Of a stretch of 58,890 bases of DNA, positions 17,041-26,612 are shown piece by piece (the first letter of the stretch is position 1; each line of letters begins with the position of its first letter). The notes below the pieces were generated by a model. The model was given only the letters and a program-made list of their open reading frames with translations. It did no database searches and was not told the DNA's origin. The translations under genes were made by a program, and so were the position numbers. The stretch lies in NCBI RefSeq assembly GCF_023241715.1, contig NZ_JALQCW010000077.1, positions 1 to 58,890 on the forward strand, read 5' to 3'. This DNA is from Pseudomonas morbosilactucae (GTDB lineage Bacteria > Pseudomonadota > Gammaproteobacteria > Pseudomonadales > Pseudomonadaceae).

Positions 17041-19164
17041 ATGGAATGCGTGCAACCGACTCCCAATGACGGCAGCTCAGTTCTTTTGATCGTCGACGAT
17101 TACCCGGAAAACCTCATCAGCATGCGTGCCCTGTTGCAGCGTCAGGACTGGCAAGTCATGACGGCTGTGTCGGGTATCGAGGCCCTGGAGTTATTGCTGC
17201 GCCATGAAGTCGACCTGGTCCTGCTGGATGTGCAGATGCCCGGCATGGATGGCTTTGAAGTCGCGCGTCTGATGCGTGGCAGCCAGCGTACGCGCCTGAC
17301 TCCGATCATTTTCCTCACCGCCAACGAACAGTCCCAGGACGCCGTGATCAAGGGCTACGCCAGCGGTGCCGTGGATTACCTGTTCAAGCCTTTCGACCCG
17401 CAGATCCTCAAGCCCAAGGTCCAGGCCTTGCTGGAACATCAGCGCAATCGCCGGGCCCTGCAGCGCCTGAGCCATGACCTGGAAGCGGCCCGGGCGTTCA
17501 ACGCTTCGGTCCTGAACAACGCCGCCGAGGGCATCCTGGTGGTGGACGAAGAAGGGTTGATCCGCTTCGCCAATCCGGCGGTCTCGCGCTTGCTCAATGC
17601 CCAGGCCAAGGAGCTGCAAGGCGCGCCCTTCCTGGATTTCCTGCAAAAGCCCCACCTGCCGAACTGGGCCGATTCCGAGTTGTACGCCAGCTACCGCAAG
17701 GGCGAGACCTATCGCCTGCACGACGCCCTGTTGCGTACCGCGCCGGGGCAGCAGGTCGCGGTGGCGTTGTCTTGTGCCGCGTTGCCCAAGGAGCAGCAGG
17801 CGATGGTGGTTACCCTGCTGGACATGTCCGAGGTGCGGCACCTGCACCAGCAGTTGGAGTACCAGGCGGTCACCGATCCCTTGACCGGCTTGCTCAACCG
17901 CCGGGGCTTCTACCAGACGGTGGAAAGCATCCTGTTGCGCAGCGAGCGTTCGGAAAAGTCCCTGGTGCTGCTCTACCTCGACCTCGACGGTTTCAAGCGG
18001 ATCAACGATTGCCTGGGGCACGATGCTGGCGATCGGGTGCTGCGCTGGGTCTCGGAGCAGTTGAAGGATTGCCTGCATTCATTCGATGTTCTGGCGCGTA
18101 TGGGCGGGGATGAGTTCACCGCCTTGCTGGAGCTGGAGTTCCCCGAGCAGGCGGCGAAGGTGGCCGAACGCCTGATCGAACGGGTCTCGATCTGCCAGCA
18201 GCTGGATGGCCTGGAAGTGACCATGGGCATGAGCATCGGCATCGCCATCTACCCGGATTGCGGCTCCAACCTTGAGGGCCTGATGCGCGCGGCGGATATC
18301 GCCATGTACGAAGCCAAGCGCGCCGGTCGCCAGCAGTACCGCTATTACGACCAGGAAATGAACGGCCGCGCGCGCTCGCGGTTGATGCTTGAAGAGAGTG
18401 TGCGCAGCGCGGTGAGGCGCAAGGAATTCAACTTGGTCTACCAGCCCCAGGTGGCCGTTGCCGACGGTCGTCTGCGGGGCTTCGAGGCGTTGCTGCGCTG
18501 GCGTCACCCGAGTGTGGGCGATGTGCCGCCGGGGCTGTTCCTGCCGTTGCTGGAAGAGGCGCGACTGATCAGCCGCCTGGGTAGCTGGATCTATCAGCAG
18601 GGCGCTGCCCAGCGCCAGGCCTGGGAGTCGGTGTTCAGCAGCGATCTGGTGCTTGGGGTCAGCCTCAGTGCCACCCAGTTCGCCATGCCGAACCTGGTCG
18701 CGGAATTGAGGCAGGTCCTGGAGCAGCACGGGTTGCGGCCCCAGCAGTTGGAAGTCGAGGTCACCGAAGAGGCCTTGACCCAAAACCTCGACGACACCCG
18801 CAAGCAACTGCGCTTGCTGCGTGAGCTGGGGGTGCGGGTGGCCCTGGACGACTTCGGTTCGGGCAACTGTTCCCTGGCGCATCTGCGGGATTTGGAGCTC
18901 GACACTCTCAAGCTCGACCGGCACCTGATCGCCCGTCTGCTGGATTCGCCACGGGACGCGGCGGTGGCCCGCAGCGTCATCGAACTGAGTAAAGAGTTCG
19001 GCCTGCTGGTGATTGCCGAGGGGGTGGAAACCATTGAGCAGTACCAATGGCTGCAGGCCCACGGTTGTGAGTATGTACAGGGCTTCCTGGTGGCCCGCCC
19101 CCTGATCGCCAGCGATGCCAGTGGCTTTGCCCAGCCCTTTGACTGGAGCGCGCTGCAGGCTTGA
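17041..19164 (+). CDS. Response regulator with REC, PAS, GGDEF and EAL domains (c-di-GMP turnover)
   Basis: A 707-residue cytoplasmic protein. Residues 15-130 are a receiver domain with phosphoacceptor Asp63 in LLDVQMPGMDG. A PAS-like sensor follows (about 155-270), then a diguanylate cyclase domain with intact GGDEF (355-359), then an EAL phosphodiesterase domain with EAL at 482-484. Two departures are visible. The inhibitory I-site RxxD reads HSFD. The metal-binding Asn after EAL, usually in an N-x-S motif, is Ser541 (GVSLSATQF). DDFGSG, LKLDRH and AEGVE are present. I start at ATG 17041; an in-frame ATG at 16978 adds residues unlike the family. No partner kinase is nearby. Confidence 0.93.
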   Translation: MECVQPTPNDGSSVLLIVDDYPENLISMRALLQRQDWQVMTAVSGIEALELLLRHEVDLVLLDVQMPGMDGFEVARLMRGSQRTRLTPIIFLTANEQSQDAVIKGYASGAVDYLFKPFDPQILKPKVQALLEHQRNRRALQRLSHDLEAARAFNASVLNNAAEGILVVDEEGLIRFANPAVSRLLNAQAKELQGAPFLDFLQKPHLPNWADSELYASYRKGETYRLHDALLRTAPGQQVAVALSCAALPKEQQAMVVTLLDMSEVRHLHQQLEYQAVTDPLTGLLNRRGFYQTVESILLRSERSEKSLVLLYLDLDGFKRINDCLGHDAGDRVLRWVSEQLKDCLHSFDVLARMGGDEFTALLELEFPEQAAKVAERLIERVSICQQLDGLEVTMGMSIGIAIYPDCGSNLEGLMRAADIAMYEAKRAGRQQYRYYDQEMNGRARSRLMLEESVRSAVRRKEFNLVYQPQVAVADGRLRGFEALLRWRHPSVGDVPPGLFLPLLEEARLISRLGSWIYQQGAAQRQAWESVFSSDLVLGVSLSATQFAMPNLVAELRQVLEQHGLRPQQLEVEVTEEALTQNLDDTRKQLRLLRELGVRVALDDFGSGNCSLAHLRDLELDTLKLDRHLIARLLDSPRDAAVARSVIELSKEFGLLVIAEGVETIEQYQWLQAHGCEYVQGFLVARPLIASDASGFAQPFDWSALQA

Positions 19165-19207
19165 ATTCGCTACACTGGCGCACTTTCGTGATTGCGTTAC
19201 CGCCCCC

Positions 19208-19708
19208 ATGACCGCGCTGAAATACCTCCAGGCCTACCCGGCCGCCTTGCAAGAGCAAGTTCAACAGCTGATTGCCCAGGGGCGCTTGGGCGATTACCTG
19301 AACCAGCGTTACCCCGAACGGCATTCGGTGCAGAGCGACAAGGCGCTGTACGGCTACGCCCTGGAGCTGAAGCAGGAATACCTGCGCAACGCGCCGCCCA
19401 TCGACAAGGTGCTGTTCGACAACCGCCTGGACCTGACCCACCGCGCCTTGGGGTTGCACACCACGGTGTCGCGGGTTCAGGGGGGCAAGCTCAAGTCCAA
19501 GAAAGAGATCCGCATTGCGTCGTTGTTCAAGGAGGCGGCGCCGGAATTCTTGCGCATGATCGTGGTGCACGAATTGGCCCACTTCAAGGAAAGCGACCAC
19601 AACAAAGCGTTCTACAAGCTCTGCGAGCACATGCTGCCGGGCTACCACCAGCTGGAATTCGACCTGCGGGTTTATCTGACCTGGCGTGACCTGCAAAGCA
19701 AGGAGTAG
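19208..19708 (+). CDS. YgjP-like (DUF45, M48-type) metalloprotein
   Basis: A 166-residue cytoplasmic protein with a zinc site HELAHFKESDHNKAFY (HExxH with a third His seven residues on), which is the pattern of the YgjP/DUF45 family of predicted metallopeptidases. No signal peptide is seen. I start at ATG 19208; a longer in-frame reading upstream lacks a ribosome-binding site. It stops 3 bases before the next gene and the two should be cotranscribed. The natural substrate is unknown. Confidence 0.85.
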   Translation: MTALKYLQAYPAALQEQVQQLIAQGRLGDYLNQRYPERHSVQSDKALYGYALELKQEYLRNAPPIDKVLFDNRLDLTHRALGLHTTVSRVQGGKLKSKKEIRIASLFKEAAPEFLRMIVVHELAHFKESDHNKAFYKLCEHMLPGYHQLEFDLRVYLTWRDLQSKE

Positions 19709-19711
19709 GCG

Positions 19712-20008
19712 ATGGATGTCAGCAAGACCAAGAGCAGTTTTTACCGCCGCTTGTACGTGGCCTATTTGATCGACAGCGGCCTGGCCAGCAACGTGCCGGC
19801 CTTGACCGAAGTCACCGGCATGCCCCGGCGCACGGCCCAGGACACCATCGCGGCCCTGGCCGATCTGGACATCCTCTGCGAGTTCGAGCAGCAGGACGGC
19901 GGGCGCAATCATGCTGGGCGCTACCGTATCCACAGTTGGGGGGCGATCGACAAAGGCTGGATCGAGCCCAATCTGCGGCAGATCAAGAGTGTGCTCGGCT
20001 ACCCCTGA
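19712..20008 (+). CDS. Small winged helix-turn-helix protein
   Basis: A 98-residue protein whose N-terminal half looks like a winged helix: YRRLYVAYLIDSGLASNVPA, then TEVTGMPRRTAQDTIAALAD as helix-turn-helix, then a basic wing with GGRNHAGRYRI. It follows the YgjP-like gene by 3 bases and likely shares its transcript. A DNA-binding role is inferred from the fold pattern. The target is unknown. Confidence 0.75.
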   Translation: MDVSKTKSSFYRRLYVAYLIDSGLASNVPALTEVTGMPRRTAQDTIAALADLDILCEFEQQDGGRNHAGRYRIHSWGAIDKGWIEPNLRQIKSVLGYP

Positions 20009-20032
20009 TTCGCCGCTGGCCGGAACCGGGCC

Positions 20033-20485
20033 TCAGGTCCGACGCATGCCGATATGGGGAATGCCATCTTCGAGGTAGGGTTCGCTGGCCACGGTGAAAC
20101 CGTAGCGCCCGTAATAGCCTTGCAAATGTGCCTGCGCCGAAAGGTAGATCGGCGTCTGCGGCCAATGCTTTTCCGCCTGCTTCAGGGCCTGCTCCATCAG
20201 TTCATGCCCAAGGCCTTGGCCCCGCGCCTCGGCCGCGATCACCACGCGGCCGATGACCACGTCGCCCCCTTGGGAGGTCGGGTCCAGCAGGCGCAGATAA
20301 GCCAGCAGCCGGTCGTCCTGCCACGCCATCAGGTGACAGGTGTCGCCTTCCAGATCCTGGCCGTCGACTTCCTGGTAGGGGCATTTCTGTTCGACCACAA
20401 AGACCTCCGTACGCAGCTGCAGCACTGCGTAGAGCTGTTCTTTGCCCAAGTCGGTGTGATGTTTGCAGACCCATTCGATTGTCAT
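20033..20485 (-). CDS. elaA: GNAT-family N-acetyltransferase ElaA
   Basis: A 150-residue protein of the ElaA branch of GNAT acetyltransferases. Motif A for acetyl-CoA reads IGRVVIAAEARGQGLGHELM. The ElaA-type start IEWVCKHHTDLGKEQLYAVL and the strand FVVEQKCPYQEVDGQD are characteristic. The ATG at 20485 is chosen because it begins at the conserved N-terminus; an in-frame ATG at 20557 adds 24 unrelated residues. It is convergent with the helix-turn-helix gene. The acceptor substrate is unknown. Confidence 0.88.
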   Translation of the reverse strand: MTIEWVCKHHTDLGKEQLYAVLQLRTEVFVVEQKCPYQEVDGQDLEGDTCHLMAWQDDRLLAYLRLLDPTSQGGDVVIGRVVIAAEARGQGLGHELMEQALKQAEKHWPQTPIYLSAQAHLQGYYGRYGFTVASEPYLEDGIPHIGMRRT

Positions 20486-20750
20486 GTGTATGTCCCTTGA
20501 AAAAGCTGCACGAATACTAAGCGTCTGACCTGCGGATGTCTTGCCGGAGCCGAGCAATCCGTGAGTTAGGTCAAAATGCCATTACTTTCCCTCGCTGGGC
20601 TTTGGGTTCTTTGTGTAATCTGCATCCAGGCCCAGTGAGGTGGTGTTGGTGAGCTAAGGTTAACGCCTGGCTGTTGCTGGATTGGGCCATGGGCCCGTGT
20701 CGTGTGGGCTGGAACGCGCCGGGCTCTGCGCCCGCTAAGGATCTTTAAGC

Positions 20751-21488
20751 ATGCTGCGACGGTATCGAGCTTTGGCTTTGATCGGATTGCTGTTGCTGGG
20801 CCCGCAAGCTCATGGAGAAAAACTGCGTCTGGTGGCGGATGCCTGGCCACCGTTCACCGATGCGACCCTGGTCAATGGCGGGTTGGCCACGGACATCGTC
20901 AGCACGGCCCTGGCCCGGGCCGGCTATGCCAGCGAGTTCGAACAGGTACCGTGGGCGCGAGCCCTGTTGGGGGTGGGTGAGGGGCGCTACGACGTACTGG
21001 TGAATGCCTGGTACAACGAAGCGCGCACCCAGTTGGGGCAGTTTTCCGCGGAGTACCTGCTTAACCGCGTGCGTTTTATCAAGCGCAAGGACACGGCACT
21101 TGAATACAACAACCTGCAGCAATTGCACGAATACCCGATTGCGGTGGTGCGCGGTTATGCCTATTCCCCCGAATTCGATGGCGACCCGCAGTTGCAGAAA
21201 GTCCCGGTGCACAGCTTTGCCATGGCGGTGCGCATGCTGGCGGCCGACCGGGTCAAGTTGACCGTGGAAGATGAATACGTGGCCCGCTATTACCTGGCCC
21301 GGGAGTCATTGCGCGTGCGCAATGCAGTGGAGTTCCTGCCCAAGCCCTTGAGCGAAAACAGCCTGCATATCCTGGTGAGCCTGAAGAATCCCAAGCATGC
21401 GCAGATCGTCGCCGGCTTCGACCGCGAGATCGCCGCCATGAAAGCCGACGGCAGCTACGACCGCCTGCTGCGCCAGCACGGGATGTAA
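20751..21488 (+). CDS. Periplasmic amino-acid-type substrate-binding protein (SBP family 3)
   Basis: A 245-residue exported protein with a signal peptide ending near AHG-EK. The mature part has the SBP_bac_3 start LRLVADAWPPFTD, followed by the LATDIVSTALARAGY and VPWARALLGVGEGRYDVL segments. No permease or ATPase genes are adjacent, so it is either an orphan binding protein or a sensor. Pseudomonas genomes carry many such lone copies. The ligand is not predictable here. Confidence 0.85.
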   Translation: MLRRYRALALIGLLLLGPQAHGEKLRLVADAWPPFTDATLVNGGLATDIVSTALARAGYASEFEQVPWARALLGVGEGRYDVLVNAWYNEARTQLGQFSAEYLLNRVRFIKRKDTALEYNNLQQLHEYPIAVVRGYAYSPEFDGDPQLQKVPVHSFAMAVRMLAADRVKLTVEDEYVARYYLARESLRVRNAVEFLPKPLSENSLHILVSLKNPKHAQIVAGFDREIAAMKADGSYDRLLRQHGM

Positions 21489-21494
21489 GGCGGG

Positions 21495-21565
21495 GAGTGG
21501 CAGGCTTTGAGCGGCAAGCGGCAAGCCAGAGCCGTTCGCGCAGCTCTTGCCGCTTGTAGCGGCCC
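21495..21565. repeat. Inverted GGCAAGC-type repeat (second repeat family)
   Basis: AAGCGGCAAG at the left faces CTTGCCGCTT at the right, forming a hairpin between two convergent genes. This motif class differs from the REP type. Confidence 0.6.
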
Positions 21566-23740
21566 TCAAGCGGCCTTGATCAAATGCGCCGCCAGGGTCC
21601 GCAACGGGCCCAGTTGTCGGCAGATCAGTGCTAGCTGGGTCTGCACCAGGCGCTGGCCTTCGTCGATTTCATCCGGCATCTGCTCCAGCTCGTTGGCCAA
21701 GGCCTCCTCGGCATCGCTCTGGATGGCGATCGGGGTCTTGTTGGCCAGGCCCTGGGCGATCTCGTCGATGCTCGCCGCCAGGCTGACCCCGGCGCCATTG
21801 ATCAGGTGCACCCGGACTTCCCCCGGCAACTGGGTTTCCCGGTGCGCGCCCAATCCCGATAGGTAGCTGAGCAGGGTGTGGGACAGCACCAAGAAGCGGA
21901 AACCCACGTCGGCTTCCTTCCGGAAATGCCCCGGCTCCATGAGCATGTTGGCCAGGGTGGTGGACAGCGCCGCGTCGGCGTTGTGTGCGTTGCGGCGTGC
22001 CAGGCGGTAAGCCAGGTCGTCGCTCTTGCCCGCGGCGTACTGCTGCATGATTTGCCGCAGGTAGATGCTGTTGCAACTCAGGGTATTGGCCAGCACCTTG
22101 TTCAGGCGCCGCCCCTGCCAGTCCGGGAGGAACAGGAACACCGCCAGGCCGGCGATCAGGCTACCGAGCAAGGTATCGAACAGCCGTGGCAGGAACAGCC
22201 CGTAACCGTCGCCTACCTGGTTGAAGCAGAACAGCACCATCAAGGTGATCGCGGCGGTGGCCAGGGTGTAGCGCGTGGTGCGGTTGGTAAAGAACACCAC
22301 GCCGGCGGCGATCGCGAACAGCGACTGCACCAGCGGGCTGGGGAACAGGTCGAACAGAGCCCAGGCGATGGTCAGGCCGATGGCGGTGCCGATGATCCGC
22401 TGGCCCAGCTTGCGCCGGGTGGCGCCGTAGTTGGGCTGGCAGACGAACAGCGTGGTGAGGATGATCCAGTAGCCCTGGGACGGGTGGATCAAGTGCACCA
22501 TGCCATAGCCGATGGTCAGCGCCAGCGGCAGGCGCAAGGCGTGGCGGAACAGCAGCGAGGTCGGCGTCAGCTGGGTGCGCAGGCGGGTCCAGACATCCTT
22601 GAAGTTGCGCGGCGAACGGTCCAGCAGGCTGCTGTCGGTGGCGTCGGCCAGCGCATCGGGGTTGCTGGCGTCGCTGAGCAGGCGGTCGAGCGTACCCAGG
22701 TTGGCCGCCAGCGCACGCAGGGAGCGCAGCAGTCCGCGCCAGGCCGGGTTGCTCTGGATCCGCAAGTGTTCCAGGGACGCGTGCAGGTCACCCAGGGCTT
22801 CGGCAAAGCTGGCGTCATAGACGAACGGCTGGCGCAGTTGGATGGATTCCGCCAGGGCGCGACAGGCCTTGCCCTGCTGGCGCAACAAGCGCTGGCAGCG
22901 GAACAGCACGTCGCTGTGGAAGAACGCGTCGGTCAGGGCGTTATAGGGGTAGTGGGATGAACTGGCACGCTCGTGGATGTCCTGGGCAAGGAAGTACAGC
23001 TTCAGGTAGCGGCTGACTTTCGACCCCGGCCGGCCATTGCCCACCCGGTGCAGGATGATTTCCTTGGCGGCGTTGAGGGCCGCCACCACCTTGCCGTTTT
23101 GCTGGGCCAGCTCCAGGCGCCGGGCTTCCACATCCAGCTGCCGGATCGGTTCGAACAGGGATGACTTGAGCTTGAGGTAGAAACCCAGCTCACGGAACAG
23201 CCGGGCCAGGCTCTGCTGCACCGGCTGATTGGAAAACAGTGCCTGCCACAGTACGGAGAGCAGGCCATACCACGCGGCGCCGGCCACCAGCAGCACCGGC
23301 TCGTGCCAGAAGTCGATCACCGCGCCGCCGCGCTGGTCCACACCGATCATGGTGTAGACCGAGAGGATCAGGGTTGCCGAGGCGATGGCGCCGTAGCGTT
23401 CACCCAGGGCACCGAGCATGGTCAGGCCGAAACTGGCCAGGGCCAGGGCGATGACGAAAATCCACGGGTAGGGGAACAGCAGTTCCACGGACAGGGCGGC
23501 GACGCTGAAGCACACCAGGGTCACGGCCAGGGCATTGAGGCGGCCCTGCCAACTGTCGTCGGTCTCGGCCAGGGCGCTGGCGATAATCCCCAGGAACAGC
23601 GGGATCAGCAGGGCCATTTCATCCTGGTACCAACACAGGGCCATGCTGCCCGTCAGGGCGATGAAGACCCGCACGCTGTAGCTGAATTTATCCAGCGCCC
23701 AGAGGCGGCGCAGAGACTGATGAAAGGAGGTCGATGCCAT
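21566..23740 (-). CDS. yccS: YccS/FUSC family inner-membrane protein
   Basis: A 724-residue protein with two blocks of membrane helices (about residues 20-180 and 390-520), each followed by a large soluble region. This is the duplicated layout of the YccS/YhfK group of the FUSC (fusaric-acid-resistance-like) family. The FUSC core LPLALTIGYGMVHLIHPSQG precedes the second block, and the following WIILTTLFVCQPNYGATRRK is strongly conserved. Members are thought to be efflux-type pumps, but substrates are not established. It is a single gene on the minus strand. Confidence 0.9.
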   Translation of the reverse strand: MASTSFHQSLRRLWALDKFSYSVRVFIALTGSMALCWYQDEMALLIPLFLGIIASALAETDDSWQGRLNALAVTLVCFSVAALSVELLFPYPWIFVIALALASFGLTMLGALGERYGAIASATLILSVYTMIGVDQRGGAVIDFWHEPVLLVAGAAWYGLLSVLWQALFSNQPVQQSLARLFRELGFYLKLKSSLFEPIRQLDVEARRLELAQQNGKVVAALNAAKEIILHRVGNGRPGSKVSRYLKLYFLAQDIHERASSSHYPYNALTDAFFHSDVLFRCQRLLRQQGKACRALAESIQLRQPFVYDASFAEALGDLHASLEHLRIQSNPAWRGLLRSLRALAANLGTLDRLLSDASNPDALADATDSSLLDRSPRNFKDVWTRLRTQLTPTSLLFRHALRLPLALTIGYGMVHLIHPSQGYWIILTTLFVCQPNYGATRRKLGQRIIGTAIGLTIAWALFDLFPSPLVQSLFAIAAGVVFFTNRTTRYTLATAAITLMVLFCFNQVGDGYGLFLPRLFDTLLGSLIAGLAVFLFLPDWQGRRLNKVLANTLSCNSIYLRQIMQQYAAGKSDDLAYRLARRNAHNADAALSTTLANMLMEPGHFRKEADVGFRFLVLSHTLLSYLSGLGAHRETQLPGEVRVHLINGAGVSLAASIDEIAQGLANKTPIAIQSDAEEALANELEQMPDEIDEGQRLVQTQLALICRQLGPLRTLAAHLIKAA

Positions 23741-23852
23741 GGAAGGGAAGAGGCCTGCGGCTAAGCGATTGATCTAAATTGAGGGAGTTATGACGGCGAT
23801 GCAATGGCGCCGTCACCTTCTCCAGCAAAATTTGTTCCTTGATCGAACCCTT

Positions 23853-25031
23853 TTACACGTATTGCGCGGCGGCGTAGCCCGAGGCCCAGGCCCATTGGAA
23901 ATTGAAGCCGCCCAGGTGCCCGGTCACGTCCAGCACTTCGCCGACAAAATACAGCCCCGGGCTTTTCAGGGATTCCATGGTCTTGGACGAAACTTCCCGC
24001 GTGTCCACCCCGCCCAGGGTCACTTCGGCGGTGCGGTAGCCCTCGGTGCCCGCAGGGATCAAGGTCCAGCGCCCCAGCTTGTCGGCGATCTCGGCGATTT
24101 CGGCGTGGGTGTACTGCTTCATTGGCTTGGAGGCGAACCAGTTGTCCGCCAGCAGGTTGGCCATCTTCTTGGTGAAGATTTCCCCAAGCAGGGTTTTCAG
24201 TTCGCTGTTGGGCCGTTCGGCCTGCTGCTGTTGCAGCCAGCCGTGGGCGTCATGGTCGGGCAGCAGGTTGATCTCGATGCTGTCGCCCGGCTGCCAGTAG
24301 GAAGAAATCTGCAGGATCGCCGGGCCGCTGAGGCCACGGTGGGTGAACAGGATGTTCTCGCGGAAACTCTGCTCGTTGCAGCTCACCAGGCAGTCCACCG
24401 AGGTGCCCGACAGCTCGCCACACAATTCCTTGAGCTGGTCGGTGATGGTGAACGGCACCAGGCCGGCACGGGTCGGCAGCAACTCATGGCCGAACTGCTT
24501 GGCCACCTGATAACCGAAGCCGGTGGCGCCCAGGGTCGGGATCGACAGGCCGCCGGTGGCGATCACCAGGGACTGGCACTGCACCTGGCCGAGGGTGGTT
24601 TGCAGCAGGTAGCCAGACTCCAGCTTCTCGATCTGCTGGATCGAGGTGTCCAGGTGCAGCTCGACGCCGACCTGGTCGCACTCGTCGAGCAGCATGCCGA
24701 GGATGTCGCTGGACTTGTTATCGCAGAACAGTTGGCCGAGCTTCTTCTCGTGGTAAGGCACGCCGTGCTTGGCCACCAGGCCGATGAAGTCCCACTGGGT
24801 GTAGCGGGCCAGCGCCGACTTGCAGAAGTGCGAGTTGTGCGAGAGGAAGTTGGCCGGCTCGGTGTACATGTTGGTGAAGTTGCAGCGGCCGCCGCCGGAC
24901 ATGAGGATCTTCTTGCCGGCCTTGTTGGCGTGGTCCAGCAATAGCACCTGGCGTCCTCGGCCGGCCGCGGTCAGCGCGCACATCAAGCCTGCGGCGCCAG
25001 CGCCAATGATCACGACTTCGGTAGAACGCAA
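23853..25031 (-). CDS. YhiN/HI0933-family FAD-dependent flavoprotein
   Basis: A 392-residue protein with an N-terminal FAD-binding motif VVIIGAGAAGLMCAL, the family hallmark KILMSGGGRCNFTN, and a C-terminal GG box ending FNFQWAWASGYAAAQ. This is the HI0933/YhiN family of NAD(P)/FAD-dependent proteins with no assigned reaction. I use a TTG start at 25031 because AAGAGGA lies 7 bases before it and the protein then begins right at the first beta strand. The longer reading runs back through the palindrome at 25067-25096. Confidence 0.88.
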   Translation of the reverse strand: MRSTEVVIIGAGAAGLMCALTAAGRGRQVLLLDHANKAGKKILMSGGGRCNFTNMYTEPANFLSHNSHFCKSALARYTQWDFIGLVAKHGVPYHEKKLGQLFCDNKSSDILGMLLDECDQVGVELHLDTSIQQIEKLESGYLLQTTLGQVQCQSLVIATGGLSIPTLGATGFGYQVAKQFGHELLPTRAGLVPFTITDQLKELCGELSGTSVDCLVSCNEQSFRENILFTHRGLSGPAILQISSYWQPGDSIEINLLPDHDAHGWLQQQQAERPNSELKTLLGEIFTKKMANLLADNWFASKPMKQYTHAEIAEIADKLGRWTLIPAGTEGYRTAEVTLGGVDTREVSSKTMESLKSPGLYFVGEVLDVTGHLGGFNFQWAWASGYAAAQYV

Positions 25032-25066
25032 AACGGTGTCCTCTTGGTGGGGCGCGACAAAACAAA

Positions 25067-25096
25067 CTGTGGGAGCGAGCCGGCTCGCTCCCACAG
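25067..25096. repeat. Perfect 30-base palindrome
   Basis: CTGTGGGAGCGAGCC (25067-25081) and GGCTCGCTCCCACAG (25082-25096) are exact complements with no loop. It is a compact REP-like element between dbpA and the yhiN-like gene, both on the minus strand. Confidence 0.85.
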
Positions 25097-25122
25097 GGGA
25101 TCTCCTTTGGATGGAAGATCAG

Positions 25123-26508
25123 TTACAAAACACGCACGCGCAGCGAACGGCCCTTGATCTTGCCGTTGTTCAAACGCTGCAGCGCCTGCATGACCACGGT
25201 GCGTTCAACCGCCACATACGACTGGAAGTCGAAGATCGCAATCTTGCCGACCTGGGCGCCCGGGATGCCTGCATCGCCAGTCAGTGCACCGAGAATATCG
25301 CCCGGACGCACTTTGTCCTTGCGCCCGCCAGCGATGCACAGCGTGCTCATCGGTGGCTGCAGCGGGGCGCCGCCCTGGGACTTGAGGTTGTCGACCTGAT
25401 CCCAGTTCAGCGGGGCTTTCTGCAGCTGTTCGATGGCTTGCGCGCGATGGGCTTCGGACGGTGCGACGAGGCTGACCGCGATACCTTTCTCGCCAGCGCG
25501 ACCGGTACGGCCAACGCGGTGAATGTGGATTTCCGAATCGCGGGCCAGCTCGACGTTGATCACCATGTCCAGCGCATCGATGTCCAGGCCACGGGCGGCC
25601 ACGTCTGTGGCGACCAGTACCGAAGTACTGCGGTTGGCGAACATCGCCAGCACTTGGTCGCGGTCACGCTGTTCCAGATCGCCGTGCAGGCCGACGGCGG
25701 AAATGCCTTTGGAGGTCAGGTGATCGACGGTTTCCTGTACTTGCTGCTTGGTGAAGCAGAAAGCGACGCAGGAAGCCGGGCGGAAGTGGTGCAGGACTTT
25801 GGTCACTGCGCTCATGCGTTCTTCCGGGGAAATCTCGTAGAAACGCTGTTCGATCTGCGTGTCGTCGTGGAACGCTTCGGCTTTTACCGTCTGCGGATCA
25901 CGCATGAATTTCGACGCCAATTGCTTGATGCCCACTGGGTATGTGGCGGAGAACAGCAGGGTCTGCCGGCGCGATGGGGTCTGCTCGATGATGTCTTCGA
26001 TAGCGTCGTAGAAACCCATGTCGAGCATGCGGTCGGCTTCGTCGAGGATCAGCGTGTTCAGGCCATCAAGCACCAGCGAACCCTTGCGCAGGTGTTGCTG
26101 GATACGCCCCGGGGTGCCGACGATGATGTGCGCGCCGTGCTCCAGGGAAGCGATCTGCGGGCCGAAGGACACGCCGCCGCACAGGGTCAGGACCTTGATG
26201 TTGTCTTCAGACCGGGCCAGGCGACGGATTTCCTTGGCCACCTGATCGGCCAGCTCGCGGGTTGGGCAGATCACCAGAGCCTGGCAGCCGAAGTAGCGCG
26301 GGTTGATCGGGTTCAGCAGGCCGATGCCGAAGGCGGCGGTTTTGCCACTGCCGGTCTTGGCCTGGGCGATCAGGTCCATGCCCTTGAGAATCACCGGCAA
26401 GCTTTGCGCCTGGATCGGCGTCATCTGGGCATAACCGAGTGATTCGAGGTTAGCCAGCATGGCGGCTGACAGGGGCAAAGTATTAAAAGCGGTGGCAATG
26501 GTGGTCAC
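25123..26508 (-). CDS. dbpA: ATP-dependent RNA helicase DbpA
   Basis: A DEAD-box RNA helicase of 461 residues that acts on 23S rRNA during large-subunit assembly. Motifs in order: Q motif MTPIQAQSLPVI, Walker A AKTGSGKT, PTRELADQ, TPGRI, DEADRMLD, SAT, and the second-domain HRVGRTGRAG. The C-terminal domain (IAIFDFQSYVAVERTVV and later) is the DbpA-specific RNA-binding fold that targets hairpin 92. I take the GTG at 26508 as start because homologues begin at this point; no ATG is near and the ribosome-binding site is weak, so the start is less certain than the function. Confidence 0.95.
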   Translation of the reverse strand: MTTIATAFNTLPLSAAMLANLESLGYAQMTPIQAQSLPVILKGMDLIAQAKTGSGKTAAFGIGLLNPINPRYFGCQALVICPTRELADQVAKEIRRLARSEDNIKVLTLCGGVSFGPQIASLEHGAHIIVGTPGRIQQHLRKGSLVLDGLNTLILDEADRMLDMGFYDAIEDIIEQTPSRRQTLLFSATYPVGIKQLASKFMRDPQTVKAEAFHDDTQIEQRFYEISPEERMSAVTKVLHHFRPASCVAFCFTKQQVQETVDHLTSKGISAVGLHGDLEQRDRDQVLAMFANRSTSVLVATDVAARGLDIDALDMVINVELARDSEIHIHRVGRTGRAGEKGIAVSLVAPSEAHRAQAIEQLQKAPLNWDQVDNLKSQGGAPLQPPMSTLCIAGGRKDKVRPGDILGALTGDAGIPGAQVGKIAIFDFQSYVAVERTVVMQALQRLNNGKIKGRSLRVRVL

Positions 26509-26612
26509 GGGACTGGGCCTGCAAAACAAAATGTCGCGCAGTGTATCAGTCCCGCTCCCTCAACCTGCAAATTCTGGACGAGCAGCCACCCGACACCACG
26601 CCTATGTCGCAC

